Origin: a filamentous cyanobacterium Phorm 6
Lineage (GTDB): Bacteria > Cyanobacteriota > Cyanobacteriia > Cyanobacteriales > Microcoleaceae
Length of the DNA stretch: 34,666 nucleotides
Assembly (NCBI GenBank): GCA_003003725.1
Contig: PVWI01000029.1
Span: 1-34,666, forward strand
Direction: 5' to 3'
Below are positions 32,378 through 34,666 of the stretch, piece by piece. The notes under the pieces were generated by a model. The model did not search any database. It was not told the DNA's origin and saw nothing but the letters and a program-made list of their open reading frames with translations. Numbering within the stretch: position 1 is the first letter of the stretch; each line of letters begins with the position of its first letter. The position numbers were made by a program, and so were the translations under genes.

Positions 32378-32741
32378 TTTCTGAACTATCTCCCGACAAA
32401 GAAGGCCAGCGCACAGTCACGATCACCGAATCCTCCAAAGCAGACCAATAATGAGGTACTCCCGGCCGCCACAAAGCGTAATCTCCCTCCTGAGAAAGCA
32501 AGATTTCTAGCGCCGGAAATTGCAGGCGGAACCGCCCTTTTACCAGGATAGAAAGCGTAGTTGCGGCCGCATTTACCGCCCACTGAGTCCTACAATCTCC
32601 GGCGGGATGAACGCCCCATTTTACCTCTAACACAGAAGTCGATCGCGCGTCGTCGCCCGGAGTGATAAAGTGACCGGCAAACCACCCGCCACGACTTGCA
32701 CCTTCAGCGCCCGCATTTCCAAAAACTACTTGAGATGACAT
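32367..32741 (-). CDS. Cupin-like protein
   Basis: A 124-residue single-domain beta-barrel protein. HPAGDCRTQWAVNAAATTLSI, VKGRFRLQF, LSQEGDYALWRPGVPHYWSA and VIVTVRWPS follow the two cupin motifs, with GxxH-type residues that could bind a metal or small ligand. There is no signal peptide. It runs convergently to galK with an 11-base overlap at the 3' ends. Substrate is not deducible. Confidence 0.75.
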   Translation of the reverse strand: MSSQVVFGNAGAEGASRGGWFAGHFITPGDDARSTSVLEVKWGVHPAGDCRTQWAVNAAATTLSILVKGRFRLQFPALEILLSQEGDYALWRPGVPHYWSALEDSVIVTVRWPSLSGDSSEIKN

Positions 32742-32787
32742 CAGTTAACAATCTAAAAAACTAATATTTTAGTAACACAAATTCAAC

Positions 32788-33135
32788 GGTTTGATCGTTC
32801 GGACTTTAGTCCTAATTAATTTTCATCCCCAGAGAGAGGACTGAATTCCCCACTACCAACTTGATGATTATTAGATGAGCGGACACACTCTAATATGGTT
32901 TGATGATTCGGACTTTAGTCCTAATTAATTCCAATTATCAGAGAGAGGATTGAAGTCCCGGGTGCATCTGGGTTTGGCAAATATATCTGTAGGGGCGAAG
33001 CATGACCGCAGTAAATATGAGATTATAACTAATAACTTATATGCGGTCATGCTTCGCCCTCTTCAAAAGTGAGATGCACCCGAATTCCCCACTACCAACT
33101 TGATGATTATTAGATGAGCGGACACGCTCTCATAT
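32788..33135. repeat. Two copies of a 109-bp GGACTTTAGTCC-family repeat, the second interrupted
   Basis: Copy 1 spans 32788-32896. Copy 2 begins at about 32897 (GGTTTGATGATTCGGACTTT) and its second half lies at 33082-33135, nearly identical to 32843-32896 (two differences in 54 bp). The halves of copy 2 are separated by an inserted element at 32960-33081. Confidence 0.9.
32960..33081. mobile_element. 122-bp MITE-like element with 8-bp target duplication
   Basis: Terminal inverted repeats GGGTGCATCT (32960-32969) and AGATGCACCC (33072-33081) enclose a second, inner 19-bp inverted repeat (GGGGCGAAGCATGACCGCA, 32992-33010 with 33042-33060, one base inserted). The flanks GAAGTCCC (32952-32959) and GAATTCCC (33082-33089) match at 7 of 8 bases, as expected for a target duplication. 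There is no coding capacity. Confidence 0.8.
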
Positions 33136-33196
33136 CGTTATATTTCGATATTTAAAGGTTGTATCTAATATCAGTTTCGGTTGCACTCCTGATAAT

Positions 33197-33317
33197 AGAC
33201 CTGTTGCAAAAATAGCTAGTACAGGCAAGATGCCCATCCCACAAAAAGTTCTTTTCTTGTGGAATGGGCATCTTGCCCGTTTCAAAATTTGATTAAAAGG
33301 ACTTTTGCAAGAGGTCT
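33197..33317. mobile_element. 121-bp hairpin element flanked by TA
   Basis: Outer imperfect terminal repeats AGACCTGTTGCAAAAAT and ACTTTTGCAAGAGGTCT lie just inside TA dinucleotides. Inside is a second long inverted repeat (GGCAAGATGCCCATCCCACAA, 33224-33244, with its complement at about 33257-33277). There is no coding capacity; it looks like a miniature element. Confidence 0.7.
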
Positions 33318-33324
33318 AATATAG

Positions 33325-33390
33325 AGGAGACTGCACGTGCTTTTTCCCTACAATCAATCTGGCGTAGGGACACGGCACGTGCAGTCTCCT
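33325..33390. repeat. 16-bp inverted repeat with inner stem
   Basis: AGGAGACTGCACGTGC (33325-33340) and its perfect complement (33375-33390) enclose CCCTAC/GTAGGG (33346-33351 with 33364-33369). It lies 117 bp downstream of the psaK stop. Confidence 0.88.
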
Positions 33391-33506
33391 AATTTCAGCT
33401 ACTAATAATTCCGAGGCTACCGGATTTGATATAACTTATCCATCTGACAAGTCGATCAAACTCTCTTGAAACGGTTGTATACCTGCAATAAATCGGCTAA
33501 TTGCTC

Positions 33507-33785
33507 TTAAATATACTTGTCCACGCCGAGCGTCAAAATCATCAGTGTTCCCAGCAAATGACCGGCGCTCATTGATGCAAGAAATGCTGGTACGCTAACA
33601 TTGTTAAACAGAGATGGGAATGGCAAAGGCATTTTCGGGCCGACGTGGGGATACCAAATTACGCGGCTCAGAACTAGCAATGCTAAGATATTGCAAACAA
33701 ACATCACTATCGGTTTTTGCCAATTTCCTGATGCTGTGTCAGCCAGAGCCGATTCTACTACTGCCAGTAAATTTGAGTTAATCAT
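33507..33785 (-). CDS. psaK: Photosystem I subunit PsaK, divergent copy
   Basis: A 92-residue thylakoid protein with two membrane helices (about 24-42 and 66-88) joined by a loop with HVGPKMPLP, and the second helix carrying SAGHLLGT, which corresponds to the conserved S-GH-LG of PsaK. PsaK lies at the periphery of photosystem I and helps bind antenna and antenna-mobile complexes. GGAG eight bases before ATG 33785 supports the start. The sequence is clearly divergent, so it may be a second, stress-linked PsaK. A high-light-inducible protein gene lies upstream on the same strand. Confidence 0.85.
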   Translation of the reverse strand: MINSNLLAVVESALADTASGNWQKPIVMFVCNILALLVLSRVIWYPHVGPKMPLPFPSLFNNVSVPAFLASMSAGHLLGTLMILTLGVDKYI

Positions 33786-34078
33786 CGTTGATGCTCCTAT
33801 TTTTCATAAACTATCAGAGATGCTTGATGAGATTTCTTGCCAAAAATATAGCAGGGGCGAGCTTTTTTGCGAATAAATATCTGTTTTGCTCTCAATATTC
33901 ACCGCGCCTGCGCCCCCACCCGAAATCAACGAATTACAGCAAAAAATCTTTTAATGCCATTCAAAAGTAACTAAAGGTACAAAGTTACAGAACCATAGTC
34001 TCTGCCATTTGTCACTTTTAGCCTGTCTGACATTTGCGGCATTTCCTCATGCTGCCAGACGGGAAAGACTGCTCGTCA

Positions 34079-34291
34079 TTACTTAACAATGTAGGTAGGC
34101 AGAAAGTGAAGTATGTCGCGCAGAACGCTAAATCCAGCAGCGTCCCAGAGCAAATAAGCTAAGAAGCCGATCATCGCTAAGCGACCGTTCCAAAGTTCTG
34201 CTTGCGGGTTGAATCCAAACAGAAAGGCATTCCGATCTTTGCCGTTGTAGGCATTAGCGGTAGGAGGTAGGTTAGTAGGGCGAGTTTCCAT
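34079..34291 (-). CDS. High-light-inducible protein (Hli/Scp)
   Basis: A 70-residue one-helix chlorophyll a/b-binding-like protein. The diagnostic ELWNGRLAMIGF (32-43) has the chlorophyll-ligand Glu32, Asn35 and Arg37 pattern, followed by one membrane helix (LAMIGFLAYLLWDAAGF). The family binds chlorophyll and carotenoid in the thylakoid and protects photosystems under excess light. AAGGA precedes ATG 34291 within an HLR1-like sequence. The hydrophobic tail FLPTYIVK is longer than in the shortest family members. Confidence 0.93.
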   Translation of the reverse strand: METRPTNLPPTANAYNGKDRNAFLFGFNPQAELWNGRLAMIGFLAYLLWDAAGFSVLRDILHFLPTYIVK

Positions 34292-34590
34292 GTTTTTACA
34301 TTCCTTAACAATGTTTCGCTTATCATCGTAGCGACCTAATTTGTACTTTGCTATCTGCCTGTAGGCTCAAGATACACCCAAGTCTAAAGGAGGATTTTGA
34401 AACCACAAATAATGTGTTAAGTTTTGTTGAGCGAGTTTTCTGAAGCGCTCGCCTGTATCTCTAGATACTGAATACAACCGCAAGTTGAGATGGCTGCTGT
34501 GAAATCCCAAATCTTCCCCTAGCGACAAACAACGGTGCTGATGACTCGACAATACTGAATCCGGGAGCTCCTAGAGAGAAGAATATTTAT
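34292..34590. other. Region upstream of the Hli gene
   Basis: The Hli promoter should lie here. A 61-codon minus-strand open frame (34367-34552) is present, but I recognise no family and see no Shine-Dalgarno site, so I do not call it a gene. Otherwise nothing stands out. Confidence 0.4.
34295..34312. promoter_or_regulatory. HLR1-like motif in the leader of the Hli gene
   Basis: TTTACATT-CC-TTAACAAT on the plus strand fits the high-light regulatory HLR1 pattern, two 8-bp (G/T)TTACAWW units two bases apart, with one mismatch in the second unit. It lies 4-21 bases before the ATG and overlaps the Shine-Dalgarno region. The local AT-richness makes chance possible. Confidence 0.35.
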
Positions 34591-34666
34591 TGACATACTC
34601 CCCTGCCTGAAGGCGAGGGGATTCTGAATTCAAGCAGCGATTGCAGGCAAAGCCCGTCTTACATCA
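34590..34666. mobile_element. Edge of an IS200/IS605-type element, cut by the window end
   Basis: TTGACATACTCCCC starts a hairpin CCCCTGCC-TGAA-GGCGAGGGG (34600-34620), followed by GATTCT, TTCAAGCAGC and GCAGGCAAAGCCCGTCTTAC. This is the end structure usual for cyanobacterial TnpB-type elements and is arranged as at 26273. Any tnpB would lie beyond the window on the minus strand. Confidence 0.6.

Larger units (their letters stand above)
32742..33506. other. Repeat-rich gene-free region
   Basis: These 765 bp contain no credible gene. They are occupied by a tandem duplicated GGACTTTAGTCC-family repeat, an inserted 122-bp element and two further hairpin elements, each listed separately. Confidence 0.8.

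Noticed and set aside
34367-34552. 61-codon minus-strand open frame
   Set aside because: No recognised family, no clear ribosome-binding site, and near a mobile-element end; left as uncertain.

Overview
The window looks like chromosome from a filamentous cyanobacterium of the Oscillatoria/Microcoleus kind. The evidence is the photosystem genes (the photosystem I assembly factor ycf3, psaK, and a high-light-inducible protein), the very frequent GCGATCGC/CGATCG words typical of cyanobacterial genomes, and the many 7-bp tandem repeats of the STRR type. The genus is inferred from general style and not proven.

Layout. (1) 172-1193 (+): ycf3 and gatC. (2) 1289-13021 (-): a six-gene surface-glycan block transcribed right to left: ABC permease (Wzm type), ABC ATPase with a glycan-recognition tail (Wzt type), a methyltransferase/coiled-coil protein, a 1781-residue fusion (sulfotransferase, coiled coil, two beta modules, two GT2 domains, one GT4 domain), a second methyltransferase and a GT4 glycosyltransferase. 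Together they could build, modify and export a polysaccharide. (3) 13266-16877: an unrecognised protein, then DNA repair genes ruvB and recN. (4) 17788-25285 (+): signalling: a GAF-GAF-PAS adenylate cyclase, a small internally duplicated protein and two related Ser/Thr kinases with different membrane tails. (5) 25539-28359 (+): inorganic pyrophosphatase, an MBL-fold hydrolase and a dihaem cytochrome c. (6) 28555-30971 (-): a charge-poor hydrophobic small protein, a retropepsin-like aspartic protease overlapping a 73-residue partner, a Uma2-like remnant and a phosphodiester-glycosidase-family protein. (7) 31301-32741: galK convergent with and overlapping a cupin-like gene. (8) 32742-34666: a repeat-rich gap, psaK, a high-light-inducible protein and the edge of an IS200/IS605-type element.

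The most striking features are repeats that touch genes. A ten-unit heptamer repeat lies in frame inside the 1781-residue fusion, exactly between its GT2 and GT4 parts, so slippage by one unit would shift the frame. The same heptamer lies in the opposite orientation directly upstream of the next-but-one glycosyltransferase. Heptamer arrays also abut the starts of gatC, recN and galK. A family of inverted repeats centred on GGACTTTAGTCC occurs at five loci, and at 32960-33081 one of its members is interrupted by a 122-bp terminal-inverted-repeat element flanked by a near-perfect 8-bp duplication. At 26273-26570 there is an IS200/IS605-like element with both ends but no room for a transposase or TnpB.
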